From UBA9676 sp963741615 (GTDB lineage: Bacteria; Actinomycetota; Actinomycetes; Streptosporangiales; Streptosporangiaceae), in NCBI GenBank assembly GCA_963741615.1, contig CAVUIU010000027.1:71074-135073 (forward strand): 64,000 nt of DNA, given 5' to 3'. This document shows, piece after piece, positions 64,000 through 64,000 of the stretch. The position numbers and the translations under genes are program-made. How positions within the stretch are numbered: the stretch's first letter is position 1; each line of letters opens with the position of its first letter. The notes under the pieces were generated by a model. It was given only the letters and a program-made list of their open reading frames with translations, did no database searches and was not told where the DNA came from.

Positions 64000-64000
64000 C

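Overview
ORGANISM. The window is very GC-rich with almost all third codon positions G or C. It encodes mycothiol S-conjugate amidase (Mca), a PPOX-fold flavin/F420-type oxidoreductase, DUF501, a Zur-type Fur regulator, a family-5 uracil-DNA glycosylase and an eno-ftsB-DUF501-ppx block. This points to a filamentous or soil-type actinobacterium (Streptosporangiales, Thermomonosporaceae or Streptomyces-like). The species cannot be named from sequence alone. Much of the window is ordinary chromosomal housekeeping; the accessory material lies mainly at 24-47 kb and after the tRNA-fMet at the right edge. LAYOUT. 0-10 kb: mfd (5' end cut by the window edge), a SurA_N-like lipoprotein, mazG, eno, ftsB/divIC, DUF501, ppx/gppA and a type-5 UDG, several translationally coupled, then an odd tRNA-like gene. 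10-16 kb: a PPOX/DUF4287 pair, a thiolase with a TetR-type operator, the reverse-transsulfuration pair cbs-cgl, and small membrane proteins. 16-31 kb: a VWA/AAA+ pair, a ROK kinase, threonine dehydratase, an RDD protein, hppD with a divergent Lrp/AsnC regulator, a TetR/MFS divergent pair with two operators, greA, a secreted and membrane-anchored GH26-like protein, and mca. 31-38 kb: an acetyltransferase with a frameshift, rhodanese, aldo/keto reductase, two TetR regulators with palindromic operators, an MMPL transporter with a frameshift, and a haloalkane-dehalogenase-like hydrolase. 38-42 kb: a zinc (or manganese) uptake operon znuA-znuC-znuB-zur behind a Zur-like box. 42-49 kb: a YyaL/DUF255 thioredoxin-domain protein, an NlpC/P60 hydrolase, a putative autoregulated DNA-binding protein and ATP-type PEP carboxykinase. 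49-63 kb: cell-envelope genes, namely a cis-prenyltransferase, PhoH, glycosyltransferases, an IspD/TarI-type cytidylyltransferase, a sugar/alcohol-phosphate nucleotidyltransferase, a glycerol-1-phosphate-dehydrogenase-like enzyme, a CDP-alcohol phosphotransferase, an HD hydrolase, an LCP ligase and GT-C membrane proteins. 63.2-64 kb: initiator tRNA, its terminator, and a less typical tail. HOW IT FITS TOGETHER. The 52.7-60.8 kb genes look like a pathway that makes a CDP-activated polyol or glycerol phosphate, builds a glycopolymer on a prenyl carrier, and attaches it to peptidoglycan through LCP. This is the best candidate for an undescribed system. A shared CTAACCGGTTAG-like motif suggests that the TetR at 24.9-25.6 kb controls both its divergent MFS pump and the distant thiolase gene. 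CAUTION. At least four genes between 31 and 45 kb (acetyltransferase, MMPL, znuB, yyaL) and probably a fifth (glycosyltransferase at 51.6 kb) each need one extra base to restore a full-length reading frame. All five sites lie in G/C runs. Sequence error is more likely than gene decay, and the exact protein ends there should be treated with care.
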